From positions 248,001-312,000 of the forward strand of contig JADKKI010000006.1 of assembly GCA_016720595.1 (NCBI GenBank): DNA of 64,000 nt. Direction: 5' to 3'. Both the position numbers and the translations under genes were made by a program. The DNA comes from Myxococcales bacterium (lineage in GTDB: Bacteria; Myxococcota_A; Polyangia; Haliangiales; Haliangiaceae). Numbering within the stretch: position 1 is the first letter of the stretch; each line of letters opens with the position of its first letter. Below the pieces are notes generated by a model. The model searched no databases. It had not been told where the DNA came from and saw only the letters and a list, made by a program, of their open reading frames with translations. This document shows, piece after piece, positions 8,704-16,728 of this stretch.

Positions 8704-10416
8704 CTACTTGGTCTTGACCGCTGCGATCTCGCGGTCGAGCCTCGCCAGCGACGCCAGCGCCTCCGTGCGCTTGTCGGGGCGGGTCATCGCGTCCTGGATC
8801 CGGATCATCCGGTAGCGCGGCCACAGATCGTTCGCGGCAGGCCCCAGCGCGCTGAGCTTCTGCCCGACCTCGCGATACTTCGCCGCGACCGCGGCCGCGT
8901 CGCTCGGCGCTGGCAGCGCCGGCTGCTTGACCTCCGGCTGCTTGACCTCCGCGGGCTTGCCGGCCCTGGGATCCTTGGGCTTGACGATCGGCTTCGGCGG
9001 CTTCGCCAGCGTCTTCACCTCGGGCAGTGAGTCGGTGACCTCCGGCACGACCTCCGCGACGGCGGCGGCCGAGCCAGCGTCCGTCGCGGCTGGCGTGGGC
9101 GTGGTGGCCTGTGCGGGTTGCAGGGGTGGAGGCGCCATCGCGACCGGCGGGCTCTCGGGTTCGGACCCGCTCGGCGTCTTGGCCGGCTCGCCACCGCGCG
9201 AGGCGACGGCAAACGCGGCGATGCCGCCGGCCGCGACCAGCCCGAACGCGGCGAACATCCAGCGCCGTCGGATCGGGGGCCGCGCGCTGGGGTAGTCGAG
9301 CGGCGGCGTCACGGCGGTGCTGATCTCGGCTTGCGAGGCGGGGATCTTGGTCGCAACCGGAGCAGGGACCACGGCAGGCGCCGACGCGGCCGCCGAGAAT
9401 GGAGGCGGGAACGTGTCGTTGCCCTGGGCGGCGTGACGAGGCTCGGGCGCTTGCGGCTGGGTGATCGCGGGGAGGCGCGTGCTGGCCTGGGGCGGGACCC
9501 CGAGCGCGGCTGCGGCGGCGACGCGATCTCGAACGATCAGATCGAGGAGCTCGCGTGCGGCCTTCGCGGTCGCCGGGCGGTCATCCCGCTTCTTCGCCAT
9601 CAGGCGGCGAGAGAAGGCCTCGAGGAGCGGATCGACCTCGAGATACGGCACGCGCTGGCTGATCGGCGGCGGATCCAGGAGCAGGTTCGCACGCGCGACC
9701 TCGGCGCCGGTGCCGTCGAACGGCAGCTTGCCGCACAGCATCTCGTAGATGACGATCCCGAGCGCGAACAGATCGATCCGGTGATCGATCGGATCGGCGA
9801 CCGCCTGCTCGGGGGCCATGTAGTGGGGCGTGCCCAGCACGAGGCCGTTGGTGGTCAACCGGCCCTGGCCATCCGACGCCTCACCACCCTCGCGGAGGAT
9901 CGCGATGCCGAAATCCACGATGCGCGGCACCTCGGCGCCGTGCATGTCGGTCTCGACGATGATGTTCTCCGGCTTGAAGTCGCGGTGGATCAGCCCCTGC
10001 TCGTGCGCGTGATACAGACCCTCGAGCAGCTGGCGGGTGAGGTGGACGATCCGCTCCGCCGGCATCGGAGCCTGGTCGAGCATCGCCGCGAGGTCGCTGC
10101 CCTCGGCGAAGTCCATCACCATGTAGCGCATGCCGTTCGGGGTCTCGCCGACGTCCACCACGCCGATCACGTTGGGGTGGTGGAGCCGACCGGCGAGCTC
10201 GGCCTCGCGCTCGAAGCGCTGCGCGATCTTGGGATCCTCGAGGAGGCGCGCGTGCAGGACCTTCACGGCGAACGGCCTGCCGACCTTGACGTGCCGCGCG
10301 CGATAGACCGCGCCCATCGCACCTTCGCCGAGCCGCATCTCGATCTGATAGCGGTTCGCGAGGGTCTCGCCGATCAGCGGCTCGAGCTCGGCAGGAGCAT
10401 CGACGGTCTCTCCCAT
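8704..10416 (-). CDS. Membrane Ser/Thr protein kinase with Pro/Ala-rich extracytoplasmic tail
   Basis: 570 residues. The N-terminal Hanks-type kinase domain (~22-295) has the P-loop GEGAMGAV (30-37), catalytic Lys52, the loop 'HRDFKPEN' (Asp146), DFG (168-170) and 'GTPHYMAPEQA'. A Pro/Ala-rich juxtamembrane stretch leads to one membrane span at about 386-406. The remainder is rich in Pro, Lys and Val, with no PASTA repeats, and ends in a helical segment. It should autophosphorylate and phosphorylate cytoplasmic substrates. It is translationally coupled to the preceding gene (TGATG overlap at 10414-10418), so the upstream secreted protein is probably its partner. Confidence 0.9.
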   Translation of the reverse strand: MGETVDAPAELEPLIGETLANRYQIEMRLGEGAMGAVYRARHVKVGRPFAVKVLHARLLEDPKIAQRFEREAELAGRLHHPNVIGVVDVGETPNGMRYMVMDFAEGSDLAAMLDQAPMPAERIVHLTRQLLEGLYHAHEQGLIHRDFKPENIIVETDMHGAEVPRIVDFGIAILREGGEASDGQGRLTTNGLVLGTPHYMAPEQAVADPIDHRIDLFALGIVIYEMLCGKLPFDGTGAEVARANLLLDPPPISQRVPYLEVDPLLEAFSRRLMAKKRDDRPATAKAARELLDLIVRDRVAAAAALGVPPQASTRLPAITQPQAPEPRHAAQGNDTFPPPFSAAASAPAVVPAPVATKIPASQAEISTAVTPPLDYPSARPPIRRRWMFAAFGLVAAGGIAAFAVASRGGEPAKTPSGSEPESPPVAMAPPPLQPAQATTPTPAATDAGSAAAVAEVVPEVTDSLPEVKTLAKPPKPIVKPKDPRAGKPAEVKQPEVKQPALPAPSDAAAVAAKYREVGQKLSALGPAANDLWPRYRMIRIQDAMTRPDKRTEALASLARLDREIAAVKTK

Positions 10417-11306
10417 CAGAACCTCCCGAGGAAGGTGACCGCACCTCCCGTCCCCTCGGCGGCCGGCGCGACCACGAGGTGAGAGTCCTTGGCCGACGTC
10501 ACGAACAGGATCGTCGTCGCGATCGCGCAGCCGATCCCGACCACGAACCCCGTATCGGCGACCAGGCTCGTCGTGCGGATGGCATCGCGCTCACCTTCGG
10601 AGCACTCGAACGGAGCGGCGTCACAGTCCCGGTACTTCGACCGCGCGCGCAGCCCCATGGCGATCCCCACACCGAACCCGACCGCGCTGATCCCGGCGGT
10701 GATCTTCGCCGGGGTCGTGAAGTGCCGCGGGATCGCGGGCGTCATGGTCCCGATCGGGCCATTGGGGCCACCACCGAGCTTCGGCTTCGGACGGACCGGC
10801 GCATCCGGGAGCAGCTGCGTCGCCGCTGCCACGAAGCGCGCGTGCGCATCTGTGAGCGAGGCGAGATCGATCGCAGGCCGCGAGACACTCTTGCCGGTGC
10901 CCGGCTCGACCCACGTGGTGTCGACCTGGATCGCACCACCGCTACCGGTGTCGACCATGACGACGAACAGCAGCTGCGAAGCTCCGACCCGCTTGGCGAC
11001 ATCCGCGACGCATGCGGGCGTGGCGATGCAGTCGGCGGGGATACCATCCGGCGGGAGCTGGCGACGAACCTCGAGCCCTCCGACCGCGTCGATCTCGAGC
11101 TCGAGCTCGAGCGCATCGGCGAGCTCCTGGCTGAGGGCATCGACCCGCGCCGCATCGAGGTTGACTGCCAAGCCAGGCACCACAGCGACCCGAAGCTTGG
11201 CCGTGTTCGTGACCGTCGGGGCGACGGCCTGGTCGGCGCGCGCGCCGCGAGCCAGCGCACTCGAGACCACGACCAGAGCCAGGAGTGCTTGCTTCACCAT
11301 CTCCAT
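10416..11306 (-). CDS. Secreted/membrane protein of kinase operon, unknown function
   Basis: 296 residues with an N-terminal signal peptide cleaved near 'ARGARA-DQ'. Residues ~35-165 form an alpha/beta domain with a Cys pair ('ADCIATPACVADVAKRVGA') that recalls periplasmic proteins sensing or integrating envelope signals. Hydrophobic segments near 205-220 and 250-270 suggest membrane association. Its stop codon overlaps the kinase ATG by one base, so the two are made together; it may be a sensor or regulatory partner of the kinase (inference). I do not recognise the family. The second Met (11300) is an alternative start. Confidence 0.6.
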   Translation of the reverse strand: MEMVKQALLALVVVSSALARGARADQAVAPTVTNTAKLRVAVVPGLAVNLDAARVDALSQELADALELELEIDAVGGLEVRRQLPPDGIPADCIATPACVADVAKRVGASQLLFVVMVDTGSGGAIQVDTTWVEPGTGKSVSRPAIDLASLTDAHARFVAAATQLLPDAPVRPKPKLGGGPNGPIGTMTPAIPRHFTTPAKITAGISAVGFGVGIAMGLRARSKYRDCDAAPFECSEGERDAIRTTSLVADTGFVVGIGCAIATTILFVTSAKDSHLVVAPAAEGTGGAVTFLGRF

Positions 11307-11380
11307 CGTACCGACGACGTCGCTGAAAAACCGGGGTCCCGATTACATGTCGGGTGAGAGGTCCGTTAGGTCGACCACAC

Positions 11381-11995
11381 TCACTTACTCAGCTGCTTCT
11401 TCGGCGTCTTGTCGCCGAACAGGCGCTGGCGGGTTCCCTTCCGGTTGTACTGCACCGCATAGAGCAACCCCGCGATTCCCGAGAGTGGGAGCGCGACCAG
11501 CAGCACCGGGAACAGCAGGAACATCGGGATGAACTTGCTGGCGATCGCGGCGAACGCGAGCCATGCCGCCGATGCGGGCACCGCCTCGCGAAGCGACCCG
11601 GCGTAGAGCCAGCCGATCGGCCCGAGGACCATCGAGGCCACACCGGACTTCACCCACGACTTGTCGCCTTGCTTGGGCGCCTTGGTCAGCTCCTGCTTGA
11701 CGCCATGCGCGCGACGCGCGAGCTCGAGGGCGGAACCCAGCTCGTCGCCACCCGATGCATCGTCGTCGCCTCGTGAGTCATCCCGCGAGCGCGCGGCGAT
11801 CTGCTTGGGCTTGCGCGACACCAGCTCGGTCTGCCGCGCACGGAGGGCGTCCTTCTCGGCTTGCTGCTGGGCTCGCTGCTCCCGCACCTTGGCCTGGGCC
11901 GCGTCCCGGCGAGCTTGCTGCGCCGCGGCGTCGGCCTTGACCTCGGCCTCCAGCGCAGCGAGCCGCTCCATCACGGCACGGTCGTCATCGGACAC
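11381..11995 (-). CDS. Coiled-coil protein with C-terminal membrane hairpin
   Basis: About 204 residues from the GTG at 11995; a longer frame would run over the start of the divergent lipoprotein gene and is unlikely. Residues ~1-60 are an Ala/Gln/Lys/Glu-rich coiled coil ('MERLAALEAEVKADAAAQQA'). A charged linker with acidic runs follows. The last ~90 residues contain two or three membrane spans with a Gly at the turn ('MVLGPIGWLYAGSLREAVPA', 'FIPMFLLFPVLLVALPLSGI') and a basic tail, resembling TM2-like membrane modules. The function is unknown. CATAGT 7 bases before the GTG is an imperfect -10 box of the leaderless type. Confidence 0.6.
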   Translation of the reverse strand: MSDDDRAVMERLAALEAEVKADAAAQQARRDAAQAKVREQRAQQQAEKDALRARQTELVSRKPKQIAARSRDDSRGDDDASGGDELGSALELARRAHGVKQELTKAPKQGDKSWVKSGVASMVLGPIGWLYAGSLREAVPASAAWLAFAAIASKFIPMFLLFPVLLVALPLSGIAGLLYAVQYNRKGTRQRLFGDKTPKKQLSK

Positions 11996-12023
11996 GCCTC
12001 CGACTATGGCATGATCCCTGAGA

Positions 12024-12332
12024 ATGTCGCTGCGATCGTTCCTGCCACTGCTCGCCGTGGTCACCCTCGGCTGCGGCGGCGCCAAGGTCTCGGATGAACC
12101 GACCACGGCCAAGGAGAAGCAGCGTCGCGAGGCGCGTGCGAACGGCGAGGACGGCGGCGGCACCAAGACCTGGGGCGGCTGGCGCTACAAGGGCGATCGC
12201 AACGCGTGCTTCTACAGCCTCAACGGCCGCTGCTTCAAGACCGAGAACTCAGCCTGTCAGGCGGCGCGCTGCGCGAAGCCGAAGAAGTGCAACGTGAGCG
12301 GCGGCGGACCGGCGCTCGTCAGCTGCAAGTAG
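12024..12332 (+). CDS. Small Cys-rich lipoprotein
   Basis: 102 residues. The signal peptide has the lipobox TLGC (Cys17). After a charged linker comes a compact Cys-rich domain with six cysteines ('RNACFYSLNGRCFKTENSAC', then 'AARCAKPKKC' and a final Cys near the C-terminus), most likely three disulfides in the periplasm or on the surface. No homologous family is recognised. Its ATG is 28 bp from the start of the divergent coiled-coil gene, and CATGAT lies 8 bases before the ATG. It ends one base before the convergent lipid-kinase gene. Confidence 0.65.
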   Translation: MSLRSFLPLLAVVTLGCGGAKVSDEPTTAKEKQRREARANGEDGGGTKTWGGWRYKGDRNACFYSLNGRCFKTENSACQAARCAKPKKCNVSGGGPALVSCK

Positions 12333-12333
12333 C

Positions 12334-13380
12334 CTACGCGGCCTTGGGCGCGACGACCTTCGGGATCCGCACGCGCGGGCCGACGCGGTACTCGATCGAC
12401 TTCACGTTGCGATAGAACTCGCCGTCGATGATCGGTGCGAGCAGCTCGTCGCCGGTGGCCTCGAGCTTCATCTCGCGGCACGGACGATCGAGGATGTTGC
12501 GGCCGACCATCTCTTCACCGCGCGCCATCCGGGGGATGTTGCGGATGATCGCCCACGGGCTCGGCGTGCCGACGATCGCGTTCATCAGGCCGGGCTGATC
12601 GGCCTTGCCGAAGAACCGGAGCACGTTGCCGAGGTTGATCGACATCGAGGCGATGTGCACGCCGGTGAACTTGTCGCCGGGGAGCCGCATGCCGTCGAGC
12701 ATGACCTTGCACGAGGTCGGCTCGAACATCTCCTTCGCATACGTCCGGAGAGCGCCGAGCGGCAGCCGCGAGAGCGGCGTCAGGGCGATCGGCGCCGAGC
12801 CGACGGTGTTCGCGACGATCTTCACGATCGTGCGCGGGTTCGGATCGTCGTGCTCGTAGTACTTCGCGTAGAACCGCTGACCCACGCCGCCAGCCGCGCT
12901 GGCGAAGCCATAGGTGCGGAACGGGACCTCGACCCCATCGACGATCTGCACGCCGTCGATCACCATCGAGTCGACCTCGGTCTCTTCGATCACCGCGCCG
13001 AACTCGACCGAGCGACGGAGCGATCCGAGGATGCCCTCCGCGTCGCCGGTGATGCCGACGTTGTTGGCGACGAAATCGATCGTGCCGCCCTTGGTGGGGA
13101 GGGTCACGGGCAGGCGCAGCGCGGAGCCCACGAACTCCTCCTCCTGGAGGACCTCCATGCCCATGCGCAGCATCCAGTGGAGCGCGCCGTCCCCGCCGTC
13201 CGCGACCCAGTAGCGGGCGCGCTTGCGGAGGAAGTCGCGCAGGACCGGCTTGATCGACTCGATCGACGACGTCGAGTGGACTTCACCGAGGTCACCAACG
13301 ATCCGCTGGAGCCGCTCGGCCCGGTCGGGCTTGTTGCGGTTCTTGCGGCTGTTGGGGTTCGTGATGACGCCGATCTCCAT
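12334..13380 (-). CDS. Diacylglycerol/sphingosine kinase-like (DAGK catalytic domain) protein
   Basis: 348 residues from the ATG at 13380 (the TTG one codon earlier is less likely). The N-terminal DAGK fold shows 'GVITNPNSRKNRNK' as first strand-loop, the nucleotide-binding signature as GGDGA ('WVADGGDGALHW', usually GGDGT) and 'LPTKGGTIDFVANNVGI' in place of the P-G-T-x-N-D/F-A segment. The C-terminal beta-sandwich ends with an 'IDGEFYRNVKSIEY' motif typical of YegS/DgkB relatives. It likely phosphorylates a membrane lipid at the inner membrane. The Thr-to-Ala change in the signature is conservative enough to leave activity possible. Confidence 0.8.
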   Translation of the reverse strand: MEIGVITNPNSRKNRNKPDRAERLQRIVGDLGEVHSTSSIESIKPVLRDFLRKRARYWVADGGDGALHWMLRMGMEVLQEEEFVGSALRLPVTLPTKGGTIDFVANNVGITGDAEGILGSLRRSVEFGAVIEETEVDSMVIDGVQIVDGVEVPFRTYGFASAAGGVGQRFYAKYYEHDDPNPRTIVKIVANTVGSAPIALTPLSRLPLGALRTYAKEMFEPTSCKVMLDGMRLPGDKFTGVHIASMSINLGNVLRFFGKADQPGLMNAIVGTPSPWAIIRNIPRMARGEEMVGRNILDRPCREMKLEATGDELLAPIIDGEFYRNVKSIEYRVGPRVRIPKVVAPKAA

Positions 13381-13500
13381 CAACCCCAGAAGACTGCAAG
13401 AGCCGGGCGAGACGCACCGCGTCGTAAGCGACTGGAATCACGTTCCGGCAGGTGGCAGGAACTGGCCGGCTGCGTAGGCCCTTACGCGGGAACTGGATAA

Positions 13501-13529
13501 CCCCCGAGTCGGTTGGATACCGTCGGGGG
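13501..13529. promoter_or_regulatory. Perfect dyad spanning the -10 box of the lipoprotein gene
   Basis: CCCCCGA (13501-13507) pairs with TCGGGGG (13523-13529), and inside it CGGT (13510-13513) pairs with ACCG (13519-13522), giving an 11-bp stem with a two-base bulge and a five-base loop. It ends one base before the GTG at 13531 and contains the proposed -10 box TACCGT. If the mRNA is leaderless, this is a DNA operator rather than an RNA hairpin. Confidence 0.55.
13518..13523 (+). promoter_or_regulatory. -10 box TACCGT, leaderless-type
   Basis: TACCGT ends 7 bases before the GTG at 13531. The same hexamer occurs at the same distance from the starts at 28731, 46383 and 52725. Confidence 0.55.
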
Positions 13530-13530
13530 C

Positions 13531-14667
13531 GTGCGGATCCTGCGGCAGTGGTTTCTCGCAATCGGTGCGCTTGCCGGATGTGGCCAGGGCCTGCCTGCGA
13601 GACCTCCGCGGCCCGCGGGCCAACGTCTCGTCGAACAGGCCGTCCTGGAGGTGCCACACGCGCCGTTCGATGTGGTCCCGGCAGAGCTCGGGGACGCAGA
13701 CGTGCTCGAACGGATCCGCCACCGCGTCGTGGTCCAGCGCTGGGGGCTCGCGTGGCCGACCCATGACGGTCCGCCGATCGGCACCGAGGCTCGCGGCAGC
13801 ACGCCCACCGCCGACATCGTTCCGGTGATCGGGGAGCTCGGGCGCAAGATCCGGATCGTGGTGGAGGATGACAACGCACGGTTCGCGATCTGGATCGCGC
13901 GCGATGACGCCGCCGAGACAGCGCTCGCACCGCTGCAGCTCTCGGATCAGCACGGCACCACGACCACACAGTGGATCGAGCCCGGGGCTCCGTTGATCGC
14001 GACCGAGGGCACAGGCGGCCTGCGCCACGTCGAGCTCGTCGACGACATGCTCGCCGTCGAGGCCTGGGCGAACGCGAAGTGGATCGGCAACGTCTGGGCG
14101 GTCGCGCCGGACGATCCGTCGCCTGTCACGGTCAATCCCGGGACCACCCCGGCGTGGACCCCGGCGCGCGACGGGCGACCGCTGATCCGGATCGCTCAGG
14201 GCGCGGTGCTCCGCGCGCGCGCAGATCCGGGTGCCGGCATCCTCGCGACGATCAAGTCGGCCGAGTTCGTGGTGTCGGTGATCGCGAGGGGCCCGGCGTT
14301 CACCGAGGTCGAGGCGTCTCGCCCGTTCGTCCGGATCCGCGGCTTTGTCGACAACGCCGGGATCCTCGGACCGACGGAGGCGTTCATCACGCACGGCCAT
14401 GGCTCGGGGCATGGCTTCGGGATGTCGCATGCGGCGCGGCACGAGATCCCGGCGGGGACCTGCCTCTACGACAAGATCCAGGGCGACGTGATCGGAGTGG
14501 CGCTCGAGGCCCAGACGCGGCTCGGTGGCCGGCTCGAGGAGGACTGGGCGCTGGTCTATGTCGACACGCCGTGGAACGTGGCGTCGATGTACGTGAAGAA
14601 CCTCGGCACCGATCCGGCGCAACCGCCGACCTGGGACTCGTGCATGGAGCCCTCGCATCGTCGATAA
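13531..14667 (+). CDS. Lipoprotein of a tandem paralogous pair, copy 1
   Basis: 378 residues from the GTG at 13531, which gives an ideal lipoprotein signal ('MRILRQWFLAIGALAGC', Cys17); a TTG 18 bases upstream lies inside a hairpin and is rejected. The mature part is beta-rich, with repeated short domains reminiscent of bacterial SH3-like modules ('AVLRARADPGAGILATIKSA', 'RIRGFVDNAGIL'). The C-terminal segment 'AGTCLYDKIQGDVIGVALEA' matches 'SGTCLYSRVKGDPIGYIVGD' in the next gene, showing the two are duplicates. It is probably a periplasmic or outer-membrane protein; the function is unknown. Confidence 0.65.
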   Translation: MRILRQWFLAIGALAGCGQGLPARPPRPAGQRLVEQAVLEVPHAPFDVVPAELGDADVLERIRHRVVVQRWGLAWPTHDGPPIGTEARGSTPTADIVPVIGELGRKIRIVVEDDNARFAIWIARDDAAETALAPLQLSDQHGTTTTQWIEPGAPLIATEGTGGLRHVELVDDMLAVEAWANAKWIGNVWAVAPDDPSPVTVNPGTTPAWTPARDGRPLIRIAQGAVLRARADPGAGILATIKSAEFVVSVIARGPAFTEVEASRPFVRIRGFVDNAGILGPTEAFITHGHGSGHGFGMSHAARHEIPAGTCLYDKIQGDVIGVALEAQTRLGGRLEEDWALVYVDTPWNVASMYVKNLGTDPAQPPTWDSCMEPSHRR

Positions 14668-14674
14668 TCTACGC

Positions 14675-15751
14675 ATGCGGTGGACGGTGGTCCTGGTACT
14701 CGCGGCGTGTGGTGGTGCACCCCCACGCGGACCGGCGCCGATCGCGAAGCCCGATCCTGGCCCGCTCGTCGCGAAGCGTGCCGCAGCGGACCGCACACCG
14801 GTCGATCCGATCGTTGCCCTGACGCCGGTGATCGGCGCGGACGTCTCGTGGCTCGCGCCGGGGCAGGCGCAGCTCGAGCTCGATGGTCCGCCGATCGAGA
14901 ATCCGGGCGGCGGCCGGCCGATCGAGGTCGCGATCATCGACGAGCACGGCAATCGCGTGCGCGTGGCCGTGCGGCTCGATCATGCGCGGTTCTCGTTGTG
15001 GACGGATCGCAACCGGCTGTTCGGGGTGATCCGGCGGACCCAGCGCGTGGTCGCGGGCTTCGATCGGATGGGCGATGCCCACGCCACGGTGAATGCGGGT
15101 GCCCGCGTGAAGCGGATCGGCCATCGCAACGCCGAGACCCGGATCCGGTACTTCGGCGCACTCGAAGTCGAGGGCTGGGTCCCCGACGCCGTGCTCGGCG
15201 ATTCCGGACCGATGCACGAGCCTCGCGGACGGTTCCCGTCGGGACATCGTACGCTGATGGTCTCGCCGGGCGCGGTGATCCGCAGCGAGCCGAAGTGGGC
15301 AGGCGACGAGCTCGCGGTGATGGCGAACGGGTACTTCCTCGACACCCTGAACGAGCTCGAGGACGGCTGGACCGAGGTGTCCTATGACGACGGCGATGTC
15401 TCGATCCGCGGGTTCGTGTCGACACGGCTCCCGCCGGGGCAGGTGCACCGGCCGAAGACCGATCCGGAGCTCCAGCCCGTACCGATCACGCCGAACACCA
15501 AGGTCGCGAGCGGCACCTGCCTCTACTCGCGCGTGAAGGGCGATCCGATCGGCTACATCGTCGGAGATCGCGAGGTCGACCTCGCAGACGCCGACCTCGG
15601 GTGGTTCACGTTGACGATCGATTCGCCCTGGGGACCGATCTCGTTCGCGGCGCGCGGCGCCACGCGCAGTGACCTCACGCCGTGCGCGCCGGTGGGGACG
15701 GTGCCGCCACCGACACCGCCGCCCGCGCCCGTGCCGCCTAGCGTCCCGTGA
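14675..15751 (+). CDS. Lipoprotein of a tandem paralogous pair, copy 2
   Basis: 358 residues. A short signal peptide ends in the lipobox LAAC (Cys12). The order of beta-rich modules is shared with the preceding gene, including the Cys-containing 'GTCLY' segment, and an SH3-like repeat is visible ('AVIRSEPKWAGDELAVMANG' then 'GWTEVSYDDGDVSIRGFVST'). The C-terminus is a proline-rich tail (P-P-T-P-P-P-A-P-V-P-P). The gene starts 7 bp after copy 1; GATAAT, 6 bases before the ATG and overlapping the stop of copy 1, could give it its own promoter. It overlaps the convergent crotonase gene by 14 bp. Confidence 0.65.
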   Translation: MRWTVVLVLAACGGAPPRGPAPIAKPDPGPLVAKRAAADRTPVDPIVALTPVIGADVSWLAPGQAQLELDGPPIENPGGGRPIEVAIIDEHGNRVRVAVRLDHARFSLWTDRNRLFGVIRRTQRVVAGFDRMGDAHATVNAGARVKRIGHRNAETRIRYFGALEVEGWVPDAVLGDSGPMHEPRGRFPSGHRTLMVSPGAVIRSEPKWAGDELAVMANGYFLDTLNELEDGWTEVSYDDGDVSIRGFVSTRLPPGQVHRPKTDPELQPVPITPNTKVASGTCLYSRVKGDPIGYIVGDREVDLADADLGWFTLTIDSPWGPISFAARGATRSDLTPCAPVGTVPPPTPPPAPVPPSVP

Positions 15752-16520
15752 ACTTCGGCGGGCGCTTCTCGAGGAGCGCAGCGATGCCCTCGCGTGCATC
15801 GGCCATCACGATCGAGGCAGCCTGGACGTGCGCCTCGGCCCGCGCGGCCTCGGCCACCTCGAGCGCGAGCCCGCGACGGATCGCGCGCTTGGTCTCCTGC
15901 ACCGCGAACGGCGCGTTGTCCGCGATCGTCCGCGCGAGCGCGAGTGCCGCGGGCAGCACGTCGGCCGCGAGCACTGCGCGATTCAAGATCCCGAGGCGCT
16001 CCGCCTCGGCACCCTCGACCAGACGCCCGGTCAGGAGCAGCTCCGACGCGCGCGCCATCCCGATCAGCCGCGGCAACAGGTAGCTGATCGACATCCCGGG
16101 CGCGAGCCCGAGCTTCACGAAGTTCGCACCGTACTTCGCATCGAGCGCGCCGATCCGCAGATCGCACACCAGCGCGAGGCCAAACCCGCCGCCCACCGCG
16201 TGACCGTTGAGCGCGCCGATCACCGGCACGCGAATCTCGAGCAGCGACAGGAACGGCTCGTACATCGCGAACGACTTCTCGTGCGGCGCGCGATCGTCGC
16301 CGTCGCGCTGCAGCGTGGACTTGAAGTCGGCGCCGCTGGAGAAGCAGGGGCCGGTGCCGGTGACGATCAGTGCGCGGATCTGATCATCTTCACGCGCGCG
16401 TGCACTCGCGACCGCGAAGGCATCGAGCAGCTCGGGCGTCATGCTGTTGCGGTTGTCGGGACGATCGAGCGTGATGACGCCGAGGTCTCCGCGAGTCTCG
16501 TAGCGCACTGCCGCGGTCAT
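15738..16520 (-). CDS. Enoyl-CoA hydratase/isomerase (crotonase) family protein
   Basis: 260 residues, full crotonase length. The oxyanion-hole segments are clear ('PCFSSGADFKS' and 'NGHAVGGGFGLALVCDLRIG'). The two catalytic glutamates of classical enoyl-CoA hydratase are absent: the first position reads GFGLAL rather than GCELAM, and the second reads 'ANFVKLGLAPG' rather than 'xPEVxLGxxPG'. It is therefore more likely an isomerase, hydrolase or other crotonase reaction on an acyl-CoA than a normal beta-oxidation hydratase. It is a single gene in the cytoplasm; TAGGGT lies 6 bases before its ATG. Confidence 0.85.
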   Translation of the reverse strand: MTAAVRYETRGDLGVITLDRPDNRNSMTPELLDAFAVASARAREDDQIRALIVTGTGPCFSSGADFKSTLQRDGDDRAPHEKSFAMYEPFLSLLEIRVPVIGALNGHAVGGGFGLALVCDLRIGALDAKYGANFVKLGLAPGMSISYLLPRLIGMARASELLLTGRLVEGAEAERLGILNRAVLAADVLPAALALARTIADNAPFAVQETKRAIRRGLALEVAEAARAEAHVQAASIVMADAREGIAALLEKRPPKFTGR

Positions 16521-16526
16521 GTAGGC

Positions 16527-16532
16527 ACCCTA
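16527..16532 (-). promoter_or_regulatory. -10 box TAGGGT, leaderless-type
   Basis: Read on the minus strand, TAGGGT ends 6 bases before the crotonase ATG at 16520. The same hexamer is placed 7 bases before the kinase start at 33241. Confidence 0.5.
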
Positions 16533-16694
16533 CCTCCAGAGGGCAGGCAGGCGGTTTCCACAAGCTTCGCGCACTTGCAGAACCCGCCCTGCGGATCTCG
16601 CAGGAGGCTGCGGGTCACGCAGCCCTCTTAGGATGATTCACACGAAATTACAGCCAGTTACCGCTTGGCCCCAGCTCTGCACTTACTCCGAATC

Positions 16695-16710
16695 GAAGCC
16701 GGTTGGCTTC
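16695..16710 (+). promoter_or_regulatory. Leader stem-loop before the Shine-Dalgarno of the secreted-protein gene
   Basis: GAAGCC and GGCTTC form a perfect 6-bp stem with a GGTT loop, six bases upstream of the GGAG at 16717-16720. It could stabilise the mRNA 5' end or tune translation. This leader is one of the few with a conventional ribosome site. Confidence 0.4.
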
Positions 16711-16728
16711 CAGATTGGAGAAAGCGTT

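Noticed and set aside
12334..13383. Start of the lipid-kinase gene at TTG 13383
   Set aside because: The ATG one codon downstream (13380) is the more likely start.
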